A stretch of 34,563 bases of DNA from an uncultured Phycisphaerales bacterium (GTDB lineage Bacteria > Planctomycetota > Phycisphaerae > Phycisphaerales > UBA1924), in the NCBI GenBank assembly GCA_937871915.1, contig CALMPG010000176.1:1-34563 (forward strand), given 5' to 3'. A model generated the notes under the pieces. It ran no database searches. It saw only the letters and a list, made by a program, of their open reading frames with translations, and had not been told where the DNA came from. The translations under genes and the position numbers were made by a program. Within the stretch, counting starts at the first letter, position 1; every line of letters starts with the position of its first letter. Positions 8,755 through 16,441 of the stretch are shown piece by piece.

Positions 8755-9814
8755 ACCGCCTCCTGCGCCGACGCGCCAGAAGTGAAAGCGAGCCGATCAG
8801 CACGAATGCCGACTGGGGAGGAGTCGGCACTGTGCTCGCGATTCGTACCCCGAGATTCAGAAAGTCGATGCTTGGAATGTCGGACCCCGAGGCTGCAAAG
8901 ATTGCGTCACTGATGCCGTCACCGATCGTGGACCCCCACGAACTCCCGTCGTACATGCGCCAACGGCTTCCCTGAAAACTCAGCACCCCTTCTGTCCATT
9001 CCGCCGTCCCGCCCGCCACGTCAAGCAGACCCCACGGCGATGTGGTATCCGGATAGGCACCGAGCAACACCGTCCACTGGCTGTTCGCGGCGTCCCGCCA
9101 CCCGAAGTTTGCCTGCCCCGCGCCGGGCGGACCCGCGACGAGTTGTGTGTTCGACCGGTTGCTGTACTCCCACCAACCCCCCTGCCCGGGGCCGCCGCGG
9201 TTCGGGTCGTAGTGCGCCGCCTTGAGCCACTCATCCCACGTGGGAATCCAGTACAGGGCGCCCGCGTTGTGCGTGAGTTGGTCGGTGAAATCGGTCGTGC
9301 CGCCGAACTGGCTCACGTCGTACGCGCCGTTCATGAACGCGCTGCGGTCGGTGCTCTTGCCGTTGTGCAGCCAGTTGCAGTACATCGCGGCCATGCGCCA
9401 CGAGATGTTGCCCACCGGCCGCATTTCGTTGCCCGCGGGCACCGTCCAGCGCTGTCCCCCGGGAACCGTCGCGGTCATCGGTGCCGCGCCCCAGAACGTG
9501 GGCGGGCTGATCCACGGCAACCGATCGTTCAACGGCCGATCCATGGCCGCATTGAAGAACTCCGTCCATTGCGCGGTCGTCACCTCGAACTTGCCGATGT
9601 GGTACTCGTAGTTCACCTGCCCCCGCCCGATGGCCCGATCCTGTCCGGGCAGCATCGGGGGATTGGTCCCCATCCACGGTGCGTTACCAACAGCGCTCAC
9701 GCGTACGAAGTCGAGCCCGCTCATCGGGTCGATGTCTGCCAGCGATCTTGAAGCCGCGCTTCCCGCCGCCGCCGCACCAATCGCTACCGCCGCCAAACCG
9801 CGTCCGTGGAGCAT
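8702..9814 (-). CDS. Exported FGE/SUMF1-fold protein with PEP-CTERM-like tail
   Basis: The 370-aa product has an N-terminal signal-like segment (MLHGRGLAAVAIGAAAAGSAA). A formylglycine-generating-enzyme (sulfatase-modifying factor) fold domain covers about residues 30-320. Typical features are IGKFEVTTAQWTEFFNA, PVGNISWRMAAMYCNWL, YWIPTWDEWLKAAHYDP and GLLDVAGGTAEWTEG. The copper-binding Cys pair of true FGE is not seen, so enzymatic activity is doubtful; such domains are often binding modules. The end has the layout of a PEP-CTERM sorting signal: TPPQ, a hydrophobic stretch SAFVLIGSLSLLA, then six Arg. Unusually, 17 more residues follow, because the frame runs into the next gene. The ATG is preceded by AGAGGAA. 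A near-consensus promoter lies 170-200 bp upstream. Co-transcription with the downstream dockerin-tailed gene is likely. Confidence 0.85.
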   Translation of the reverse strand: MLHGRGLAAVAIGAAAAGSAASRSLADIDPMSGLDFVRVSAVGNAPWMGTNPPMLPGQDRAIGRGQVNYEYHIGKFEVTTAQWTEFFNAAMDRPLNDRLPWISPPTFWGAAPMTATVPGGQRWTVPAGNEMRPVGNISWRMAAMYCNWLHNGKSTDRSAFMNGAYDVSQFGGTTDFTDQLTHNAGALYWIPTWDEWLKAAHYDPNRGGPGQGGWWEYSNRSNTQLVAGPPGAGQANFGWRDAANSQWTVLLGAYPDTTSPWGLLDVAGGTAEWTEGVLSFQGSRWRMYDGSSWGSTIGDGISDAIFAASGSDIPSIDFLNLGVRIASTVPTPPQSAFVLIGSLSLLARRRRRRYEAAGLSGGVGCRGSVH

Positions 9815-10210
9815 GGACAGTTCCTCTGTCTCTCTCCGCCGGCCACTTGCGCATCGATGTTCTAATCTACCACCGACCCGGCCCGACGCCAACGCACTCG
9901 TCCGAGAACCGCGGCCAGCACGATGCCGCGCCCTCCTCGTCGCCGACGCCGAGTTCACCCTGTGCGTGCTCACGGCCGGCCAAGATACCAACCGCGACCG
10001 GCTTTGTCAACCCTCCAGCAATCTGCCACGAGCAGACGTTTGGGACAAAACAAGACCTCCTTTGATCACGTTCTGCCCAAAACTATCCTTGCGCCAACCG
10101 AACATCGATCATAAAGTGCGCCGAACGCTCCCCGCGATACTCTTTTCCCAACCGCGCACAATTCACAAAGTTTCGAAAATGCGGCAGGGCTTTGACAGTC
10201 AACCGGCCTC
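9815..10210. other. Gene-free region between LuxR regulator and FGE-like gene
   Basis: 396 bp of lower GC than its surroundings. It holds the promoter above and the long 5' leader of the FGE-like gene. A sequence AAAGGAGGT on the minus strand (10055-10063) lies upstream of the promoter and precedes only a very short TTG-initiated frame of 27 codons; no gene is called there. No terminator hairpin for the LuxR gene was found. Confidence 0.5.
9982..10010 (-). promoter_or_regulatory. Sigma-70-type promoter of the FGE/dockerin operon
   Basis: On the minus strand, a perfect -35 TTGACA (10005-10010) is followed after exactly 17 bases by TATCTT (9982-9987) as -10. This is the best housekeeping promoter match in the window. 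It would give a leader of about 160 bases before the FGE-like ATG at 9814. Confidence 0.7.
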
Positions 10211-10918
10211 TCACCCCGCCATCCCCGCCGCAGCCGCCCCGCGCCGCCCCTTCCCCGTCGGCATCTTGAACGTCGGCGAGCACAGCCCCGCCTGGATCGC
10301 CAGCTGCGCCAGCGCCACCCGGTCCTTGGTGTGCAGCTTCCGCGCGATCGCGCTGCGGTGCCACTCGATCGTCTTGATCGTGCGGCAGAGTTTCTTGGCG
10401 ATCTGCGCGCTCGTCAGCCCCTGCCCGATCAGCGACAGGATCTCCTTCTCCCGCTCGCTGAGCACCGCCAGCGGCCCCGCGTCCACGTGCTTCATCTGCG
10501 CCGCGTCCGCGTCCGTCGGCTCCGCGTCGCTCACCCAGTTGGGAATATCCGCCGGCCGGAACACCGCCAGGCAGAACGACGGCTGCCCGGGAAACTGCCG
10601 CGACGTGATCACCAGCGCCCGCCCGCGCCGCAGGTCCTTGAACATCTGCGCCTGCCCGTTGCGGATCACGTCCCGCAGAATCGCCAGCCGCTCCTCCGCC
10701 ATGTCGTGCTGCAACCGGTCCTCGATCGAGAGCCGCTTGAGCTCGTCGAGCGTCCTCACCCCCGCCATGCGCAGGTACACCGCGTTGGCAAAGTGGGCCC
10801 ACCCCTCCGCATCAAACACCGCCACCGCCGCCCCGCTGTCGTTGATCAGCGCGCTCCACATCGCGTCCTTGGTTGACGGGGCGGTCCAGGTCGGCGTCGA
10901 GGCGACAGTCGGGGGCAT
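10211..10918 (-). CDS. PAS-domain LuxR/FixJ-type transcriptional regulator
   Basis: The 235-aa regulator has an N-terminal PAS-like sensor region (about 20-125: the stretch AAVAVFDAEGWAHFANAVYL is typical of PAS strands A-B). The C-terminal LuxR-type helix-turn-helix spans about 151-213, with LSEREKEILSLIGQGLTSAQ as the GerE/LuxR signature and KKLCRTIKTIEWHRSAIARK as the recognition region. There is no response-regulator receiver domain, so control is probably by ligand or redox binding to the PAS domain rather than by phosphorylation. ATG 10918 is preferred because AGAGGA lies 8-9 bases upstream; a TTG at 10942 would place this element inside the coding sequence. No partner kinase gene is adjacent. 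The last 20 residues are Gly/Ala/Arg-rich. Confidence 0.9.
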   Translation of the reverse strand: MPPTVASTPTWTAPSTKDAMWSALINDSGAAVAVFDAEGWAHFANAVYLRMAGVRTLDELKRLSIEDRLQHDMAEERLAILRDVIRNGQAQMFKDLRRGRALVITSRQFPGQPSFCLAVFRPADIPNWVSDAEPTDADAAQMKHVDAGPLAVLSEREKEILSLIGQGLTSAQIAKKLCRTIKTIEWHRSAIARKLHTKDRVALAQLAIQAGLCSPTFKMPTGKGRRGAAAAGMAG

Positions 10919-11010
10919 GGCGTGTTCCTCTCTTCTGAACAAAGCGATCTCTATGTCAGTTTAGGCCCCGCATTCCCCGGGAAGACCCCCGGAGTGTCCC
11001 CCGTGCCCCG

Positions 11011-11046
11011 ACAAGAAAGCGGGCCCGCCATGCCCGGCGGGCCCGC
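11011..11046 (-). terminator. Rho-independent terminator downstream of skp
   Basis: A perfect 11-bp stem (11019-11029 with 11036-11046) with a 6-base loop is followed on the minus strand by TTTCTTGT. It lies 34 bp after the skp stop codon and separates skp from the LuxR-type gene. Confidence 0.85.
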
Positions 11047-11079
11047 GCGTCGGTCTCGCGTTCGCACCCCGTCCGGCTC

Positions 11080-11703
11080 TCACCGCTTCGTCGGCCCCGC
11101 CGCGTACAGGTTGTTGAGCTCCGTCACCACCTCGCTGGTGATATCCAGCTCCGGCGCGGCGTACATCACCCGCCGCAGCGCGATCGCCCGCAGCACCGCG
11201 TCCGGATCCCCCGATCCCACCGGCACGTTCTGGTCGTTGCTCAGCACCAACTGGTACCCGTTCCGCTTGGCCAGGCTCTTGGTCGCCTCGCTGATCTTCA
11301 CGTACAACTCCCGCATCATCTCTCCCTTGAGCTCCCCCAGCAGCCGCTCGGCGTACTGCTTCTCGAACTCCGCCCGGATGAGCTTCTCCCGCAGGTTCTT
11401 CGCCGCGGCGATCTTCTCCGGCGTGTCGGGCATGTTCTCGATCTTGCTCTTCTCGCTCTTGGCGTCCTCGGTCATCTGGTTGAGCTTCCCCTGATACTCG
11501 CCCTGCTTGGCCGAGAGAGCCTTCTCCTTGTCCTCGCGCTCCTTCAACCCCTTGATCACCTCTTCCAGATCGATCGTCGCCACCACCGGCGCGGCCGGGG
11601 GCACCGGCGCGCTCGCCGTCGCACGCGTCGCCGCCCACGCCCCAACCATCACACACGCCGCCGCGCCCGCAAGGGCCATCCACCGGTTCTTCATACTCGC
11701 CAT
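11080..11703 (-). CDS. skp: OmpH/Skp-family periplasmic chaperone
   Basis: This 207-aa exported protein has a signal peptide (about residues 1-31, ending near TRATASA). The mature part starts with a short beta strand (VVATIDLEEVIKGLKE), continues as a long charged helical coiled coil (about 55-135), and closes with YQLVLSNDQNVPV and ITSEVVTELNNLY. This is the standard Skp/OmpH architecture, in which a trimer clasps unfolded outer-membrane proteins with helical tentacles. ATG 11703 has GGAGG 5 bases upstream; the ATG three codons later is less well placed. It follows bamA on the same strand after 124 bp, matching the classical bamA-skp order. A TATGAT at 11752-11757 (minus strand) could be the -10 of an internal promoter. 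A terminator follows the gene. Confidence 0.9.
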   Translation of the reverse strand: MASMKNRWMALAGAAACVMVGAWAATRATASAPVPPAAPVVATIDLEEVIKGLKEREDKEKALSAKQGEYQGKLNQMTEDAKSEKSKIENMPDTPEKIAAAKNLREKLIRAEFEKQYAERLLGELKGEMMRELYVKISEATKSLAKRNGYQLVLSNDQNVPVGSGDPDAVLRAIALRRVMYAAPELDITSEVVTELNNLYAAGPTKR

Positions 11704-11827
11704 GCTGTCCTCCGTGTCAGAGACTCGTGTTAGTCTTCACAAACCATTCCGATCATAGCGACCGGTCTTCCCCGGATCGCCCGATTGCACGCGACCACCC
11801 CCGATCCCGTCCGCACCGCCGCCCCCG

Positions 11828-14455
11828 TCAGAACGGCAGGTCCAGCGTGAAGCTGAATATGCGTTTGCGATCCCCGTCCTCCTTCAGGACCGGGAACCCG
11901 AAGTCGAACGCCAGCGGCACCGGGCCGAGCTGCGGCACCATGATCCGCAGGCCGGCGCCCACCGAGACTCGGTAATCCGAGAAGCCGATCTCGTCGGTCA
12001 CCGTGCCCGAGTCCACGAACCCGACCACCGACACGATGTCCTTGTACACCGGCTGCTGCACCTCCACGCCCGTGAAGAACATCCACGACCCGCCGACCCC
12101 GTCGCTCCCGAGCATCCCCGTGTCGTTGCGGATCCCCTTCGGGCTGACCGTCCGGAACCGGAACCCGCGGAACGAGCGCCCGCCCAGGTACAGCCGCTCG
12201 AAGATCGGCGCGTGGTCGCTCCCCTCGGGGATGTAGGACGCCTGCGTCCGCCAGCTGAACACCGTGCGATACCCCAGGAACGACTCGTGGATCGGGATGA
12301 ACACCGTGTGCTCGAGCGTCAGCCGCGTGAAGTCGTAGTCCCCGCCCAGCGCCCCGACCCGCTCGACCTCCGCCGATATCTTCGACCCCTTGGTCGGCCG
12401 GATCCGCGAGTCCACGGTCGTCCTCGAAAGCTTGACCCCGACGCCCGTCACCACGCTGCCCCCCTGCACCGCGAACAGGTCCACCGGCGCATCGGGCGCG
12501 ATGCTCGTGATCTCCACGTCGTCGTACCGGAACGTCAGGTTCCCCACCCAGCGCTCGCCGAACCGGCGCCCGAACTGCGCGTGCGCCCCCAGCCGACGCT
12601 CGTCGTACTGGTCGTACTGCCGCTTGAAGTAGAACGCGTTGGCCCCGCCCGAGTAGTCCGAATCGAACAGGTGCGGGTCCGTCAGGCTGATCGAGTACGT
12701 CTGCACCTCGGTCCCCGGCTGGAGCTGGATGTCGAACGTCTGCCCCGCCCCGCGCATGGCCCGCCCGCTGAAGAACTCCCCGATCGAATCCGGCCAGTCC
12801 GCGATGTCGAAGTTCCGCTGCTTGAGCCCGATGATCCCGATCAACCCCGAGTCCGACCCGGCCCCGATGCCGAAGCTCAGCGACCCCGTGTTCGTCTCCC
12901 GCACCTCCACCAGCACATCCCGATACCCCGGGTTGAGCGGGTCCTCCGGCTGCACCGTCAGCTTCACCGACCCCGGCTCGAACAGGTTCAGGTCGTTGAG
13001 CCGCTGCTCCGCGTCGGTCACCTGCCGGTCTCCCACCCGCTCCGAGGCCATGTTCAGCGGCCGGTCCGGCTTGAGGTCGTGAACCTCGCGCAGGATCACC
13101 TTCTGCTGCGTGATGCTGTCCCCCTTCACCGTCACCGTCCCCGTCCGGAACCGCTCCCCCTCCCTCACCACCAGCAGCAGGTCCACCACCGGGCTCCCCG
13201 GATCGCGCAGCTCGAACCCGCGCACCACCGCGTCCACGTACCCCATGCTCGCGTACGCGTTCCGCACCGCGTCGGTGGACTTGCGCACCTTGTCCACGCT
13301 GTACACATCCCCCGCCTTGATCTCCATCAGCCCCCGGATCTGCGCCTCGCTGAGCACCTCCGGAGACTTCCCGCTCCTCGCCTCGCCCCCCTCGCCCGCC
13401 TGCTCGGCCCGAACGCTCCGCAGCGTGTAGAGCGGCCCCTCCTCCACCACGAACTCCACGATCGCCTCTTTCCCGTTCGGGCTGAAGATCACCCGCCGGT
13501 CCGCCCGCACATCCAGGTACCCGCGATCGCGATAGAACTCGATCAGCGACCCCACGTCCCGGTCCAGTTGCTCGCTGTCCACCGGCCCCGAATCGAATAT
13601 CCCCGCCGTCGTCGTCTTGATCTGCGGCGTGAGTTGCCGGGCCTTGAACGCGTTGTTCCCCTCGAACCGGATCTCCGTCACCCGCACCCGCTCTCCCTCC
13701 GCCACCCGGAACAGCACCGTCCCTTGCTCGAGCTCCTTCTGGTCCACCGTCACCGTCGCCTGGAAGTACCCCTTGTCGTGGTAGAGCTTCTCGATCTGCG
13801 CCTTGGCCGCCCCCAGTTGGAAGTCGTCCACCGGCGTGTCCCGCATCCCGTTCACCAGAGGCGCGATCTCCGAGTTGGGAATCTGCCGGTTCCCCACGAT
13901 GTCCACCGCCCGCACCACCGCCGTCTCCACGAACTGGTACACAACCTCCACGCTCCCATCATCCAGCGGCACCGCCTTCGCGCTGACCTCCTTGAACTTC
14001 GCCAGCCGGTTCAGCCGCGCCACGTCCCCCCGGACCGTCTCCGTGCTCAGCGGCTGCCCCGCCTTGGTCCGGATCTGGTTCAGCGCCAGCCCCTCCGGCG
14101 TCTTGCTCAAGCCCTTCAGGATCACCGCCCGCACCGGACGCTGCTCCAGCCCCTCCATCGCCGCGGCCGTCGCCGGTGCAGAAGTGGGGGGGCCTGGCCG
14201 TCCCGCCGCCCCGTCCTGAGCGCCCGGCTCCACCGGCGCCACCGGCTGCCCGAGCGAAACCGCCCCGCCAACGCACAACGCCAGCATCGCCGCGGTCACC
14301 CGCAACACGCTCCGCGCCCGTCCCTGCGCTCCGAAATGGCTGTTCGACCGGCTCAACAAGCCGGGACAGTATCGCCCCCCCGCGCAGAACACAAACCGGA
14401 CCCCTCCGGTGCGCACACCATCACTTCTCGCCCTCCGGGCGCGGCTGGTCTTCAC
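11828..14455 (-). CDS. bamA: Outer membrane protein assembly factor BamA (Omp85)
   Basis: BamA inserts beta-barrel proteins into the outer membrane. The 875-aa product has a proline/alanine-rich N-terminal region, then about five POTRA domains (roughly 105-490; for example VRAVDIVGNRQIPNSEIAP, VTEIRFEGNNAFKARQL, FRTGTVTVKGDSI). The C-terminal beta barrel (about 500-875) contains the lid-loop motif FRGF in GRSFRGFRFR and ends with Phe (FTLDLPF), the expected barrel-terminal signature. The start is uncertain: GTG 14455 has AGGGGA just upstream but puts about 50 residues before the hydrophobic signal. GTG 14308 would give the compact signal VLRVTAAMLALCVGGAVSLG. skp follows downstream. Presence of bamA, skp and lpxC argues for a true asymmetric outer membrane. 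Confidence 0.95.
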   Translation of the reverse strand: MKTSRARRARSDGVRTGGVRFVFCAGGRYCPGLLSRSNSHFGAQGRARSVLRVTAAMLALCVGGAVSLGQPVAPVEPGAQDGAAGRPGPPTSAPATAAAMEGLEQRPVRAVILKGLSKTPEGLALNQIRTKAGQPLSTETVRGDVARLNRLAKFKEVSAKAVPLDDGSVEVVYQFVETAVVRAVDIVGNRQIPNSEIAPLVNGMRDTPVDDFQLGAAKAQIEKLYHDKGYFQATVTVDQKELEQGTVLFRVAEGERVRVTEIRFEGNNAFKARQLTPQIKTTTAGIFDSGPVDSEQLDRDVGSLIEFYRDRGYLDVRADRRVIFSPNGKEAIVEFVVEEGPLYTLRSVRAEQAGEGGEARSGKSPEVLSEAQIRGLMEIKAGDVYSVDKVRKSTDAVRNAYASMGYVDAVVRGFELRDPGSPVVDLLLVVREGERFRTGTVTVKGDSITQQKVILREVHDLKPDRPLNMASERVGDRQVTDAEQRLNDLNLFEPGSVKLTVQPEDPLNPGYRDVLVEVRETNTGSLSFGIGAGSDSGLIGIIGLKQRNFDIADWPDSIGEFFSGRAMRGAGQTFDIQLQPGTEVQTYSISLTDPHLFDSDYSGGANAFYFKRQYDQYDERRLGAHAQFGRRFGERWVGNLTFRYDDVEITSIAPDAPVDLFAVQGGSVVTGVGVKLSRTTVDSRIRPTKGSKISAEVERVGALGGDYDFTRLTLEHTVFIPIHESFLGYRTVFSWRTQASYIPEGSDHAPIFERLYLGGRSFRGFRFRTVSPKGIRNDTGMLGSDGVGGSWMFFTGVEVQQPVYKDIVSVVGFVDSGTVTDEIGFSDYRVSVGAGLRIMVPQLGPVPLAFDFGFPVLKEDGDRKRIFSFTLDLPF

Positions 14456-14603
14456 GGTCCCCTAGATCGGTTGCTTCCCCACCATTTGTCGAACCTTTGA
14501 CCCCCATCCCCCCCAACCGCCGATCATCCCGCCCCCTGTCGGTTCCCGCACCCCGACTCGCACTTTCCACAATCCCCCTTTCGTTCTTCGAGACCATCCC
14601 TTC
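14456..14603. other. Divergent spacer between bamA and a small membrane-protein gene
   Basis: 148 bp. On the minus strand TAGGGGACC precedes the GTG start of bamA. On the plus strand there is only a weak ribosome-binding element before the ATG at 14604. No promoter pair was recognised. Confidence 0.35.
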
Positions 14604-14870
14604 ATGCCCACCTCCTCGGGGTTCCTCCGCCCGCTCATCGCGGCCGGCATCGGCGTCGCCTCCTCCCTCGCCGGCGGGCTCCTCGCCTTCCGCCTTTTCA
14701 CCCCCGCCAGAGTCCCCGGCCTGCCCACCGGCGAACTCCTCGGCCTCCTTGGCCTCATCCTCCTCCCCCTCGCCACACTCGCCCTCGCGCTGCTCGCCTG
14801 GCGCGCCTCGCGCCGGCGCGCCAGCGCCAACCCCGCGCCCACCGCGCGCACGCTGACCCCCACGGGGTGA
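14604..14870 (+). CDS. Small two-helix membrane protein, function unknown
   Basis: The 88-aa frame encodes two hydrophobic helices (about 9-31 LRPLIAAGIGVASSLAGGLL and 44-66 LLGLLGLILLPLATLALALL), joined by a short Pro/Gly loop and followed by a basic cytoplasmic-type tail (WRASRRRAS). Third codon positions are almost all C or G, as in the certain genes nearby, which supports real coding. The Shine-Dalgarno is weak. It lies alone on the plus strand between divergent bamA and convergent dnaN. I do not recognise a family. Confidence 0.6.
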   Translation: MPTSSGFLRPLIAAGIGVASSLAGGLLAFRLFTPARVPGLPTGELLGLLGLILLPLATLALALLAWRASRRRASANPAPTARTLTPTG

Positions 14871-14927
14871 GGCACACCTGTCGCCTTCCCCTGCGCCATG
14901 CGCGCCCCCGCGAGAGACTGGCTTGCA

Positions 14928-16139
14928 TCACGCCGGCAGATTCACCGGCATCACCACGTACACGAACTCGTTGTTCGCCAGCCGGATCAGCCCCGGCCGG
15001 TTCGACGCCTTGAGTTCCACGATCACGTCCTGATCCGGGATCACCTTCAGCACGTCCGTGATGAACGTCGGGTTGAACGAGATCTCGATGTCCTCCCCCT
15101 CGAACTTCGAGAGGCCGATCGAGATGTCGCTCTCTCCCATCTCCGGGGCCCGGCTGCTGAGTTTCAGCCGCTTGTCCTTCGACGTGAACGCCAGCCGCAC
15201 GCCGCGCGACTCCTCGTTGGTCAGCACGCTCGCCTTGCGCACCGCGCTCGACAGATCATCCCGCCCCGCCACCACCTTCTTGTCCTGGTCCTTGGGAATC
15301 ACATCCTCGTACGGCGGGAACGACCCCTCCACCAGCACGCTCGAGAGCACCGCCCGCGGCCCCGGCCCGCCCTTCTCCGCCTTCTCGTCCTTCGCCCCCG
15401 CCATCTCGAACGAGAAGTACACCCGCGAGTCGCTCACCGCGATCCGCACGTTCTCCTCCGGATCGCGCGCCAGTTTCGTGAAAATGTTCAGCGCCTTCGA
15501 CGGGATGATGCACGTCACCGCATCGCCCTTGGCGCTCGGCCCGGTCAGCTGCGCCCGCGCCACCGCCAGCCGCCGCCCATCCGTCGCCACCATCTCCAGC
15601 TTCTTCCCGTCGCGCTTCATCAGCACGCCGTTGATCGCGTACCGGCTCGTCTCTCGCGCCGTCGCGAACACCGTCCGCGAGACCAGCTCCAGCATCGCCC
15701 CCGCCGACTGCGTGAACACCGCCTTGGCCGGGTCCGGCCCCGTCCCCGCCACCGCCGCGCCGAAGTCCGGCATCGCCGGGAAGTCCTTGGCCGGATACGC
15801 GAACACGCGGAAGTGCGCGTTCGTCCCGCGGATGTGGCACTGATCCCCCTCCGTCTCGATCGTCAGCGTCGGCTCCCCGTCCTCCGCCGACACGATCGCC
15901 CGCAGCTTGTCCGCCGGCACCGCCACCTCCCCCGGCTTCTGCACGTCCACCGCCGTCAGCGTCAGATGCAGGCTCGTCTCCGCGTCCGTCCCGCTGAGGG
16001 TCAGCTCCCCCGCCGAGCCCACCTTCTTCGCCACCAGCTTCACGCACGACAGCGCCGGAGTCGGCGTGCGCTGCGGCACAACGCTCGCCACGTGGTTTAC
16101 AGCATCCATCAACGCGCCACGATCACAGATGACCTTCAT
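14928..16139 (-). CDS. dnaN: DNA polymerase III beta subunit (sliding clamp)
   Basis: The beta clamp tethers the replicative polymerase to DNA as a ring-shaped dimer. The 403-aa product (typical about 370) shows the three clamp domains. Recognisable segments are ALMDAVNHVASVVPQRTPTP and GEVAVPADKLRAIV in domain I, SRYAINGVLMKRDGKKLEMV and ATDGRRLAVAR in domain II, and LKVIPDQDVIVEL with the terminal EFVYVVMPVNLPA (the MPV/MPM hydrophobic-pocket motif) in domain III. The extra length includes a charged Lys/Glu insertion around residues 245-265 (AGAKDEKAEKGGPGPR). No Shine-Dalgarno precedes the ATG. Instead a TACACT lies 8 bases upstream, compatible with a leaderless transcript. dnaN is not adjacent to dnaA, which starts about 12.7 kb to the right on the same strand. 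Confidence 0.97.
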   Translation of the reverse strand: MKVICDRGALMDAVNHVASVVPQRTPTPALSCVKLVAKKVGSAGELTLSGTDAETSLHLTLTAVDVQKPGEVAVPADKLRAIVSAEDGEPTLTIETEGDQCHIRGTNAHFRVFAYPAKDFPAMPDFGAAVAGTGPDPAKAVFTQSAGAMLELVSRTVFATARETSRYAINGVLMKRDGKKLEMVATDGRRLAVARAQLTGPSAKGDAVTCIIPSKALNIFTKLARDPEENVRIAVSDSRVYFSFEMAGAKDEKAEKGGPGPRAVLSSVLVEGSFPPYEDVIPKDQDKKVVAGRDDLSSAVRKASVLTNEESRGVRLAFTSKDKRLKLSSRAPEMGESDISIGLSKFEGEDIEISFNPTFITDVLKVIPDQDVIVELKASNRPGLIRLANNEFVYVVMPVNLPA

Positions 16140-16147
16140 AGTCCGCT

Positions 16148-16153
16148 AGTGTA
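16148..16153 (-). promoter_or_regulatory. Possible -10 element for a leaderless dnaN transcript
   Basis: TACACT on the minus strand ends 8 bases before the dnaN ATG, so initiation at the usual distance would fall on or next to the start codon. No matching -35 was found. Confidence 0.35.
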
Positions 16154-16441
16154 CCGCGCCCGGCCCCCCTTGTGCCGGGCTCGTGCCTCCGCCCATCTAC
16201 CCATCTTCACCCTCCCGCTCGACGCAACCCCCTTCTCCACCGCCGGTTGGGCCCCTCCCCTCCTCTCGGGATGACCCCATACGGACGACTTGCCCCCGGC
16301 CGCTCGCCCATCGACCCTGCCGATCGCGCGGCCCGCCCGTCCCCCATTCCCCCCAATCCGCACATCCGCCTTCACCCGCCCGCGCCACCTCCCGATACGC
16401 CCCGGTTCGCCCGCTCCCCTTTGTTTCCGGAGAAGCCGACC
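16154..16441. other. Divergent intergenic region dnaN / dockerin-tailed gene
   Basis: Cytosine-rich plus strand, with no further gene that can be supported. Just before 16442 the element CCGGAGAA lies about 10 bases upstream of the ATG and is a plausible ribosome-binding site. No clear promoter for the rightward gene was found. Confidence 0.4.

Noticed and set aside
10055..10063. ACCTCCTTT resembling the 3' end of 16S rRNA (anti-Shine-Dalgarno)
   Set aside because: No flanking rRNA sequence is present. It is a chance match, or a Shine-Dalgarno on the minus strand preceding only a 27-codon frame.
11271..11278. GGTACC-containing site inside skp as another copy of the 33-bp repeat
   Set aside because: Only the restriction-site-like core matches; the following hairpin arms are absent and the residues belong to the conserved Skp sequence.
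14462..14899. 145-codon minus-strand frame between dnaN and bamA
   Set aside because: Arg/Gly/Pro-rich with no domain or signal; the opposite strand encodes a better supported two-helix membrane protein.
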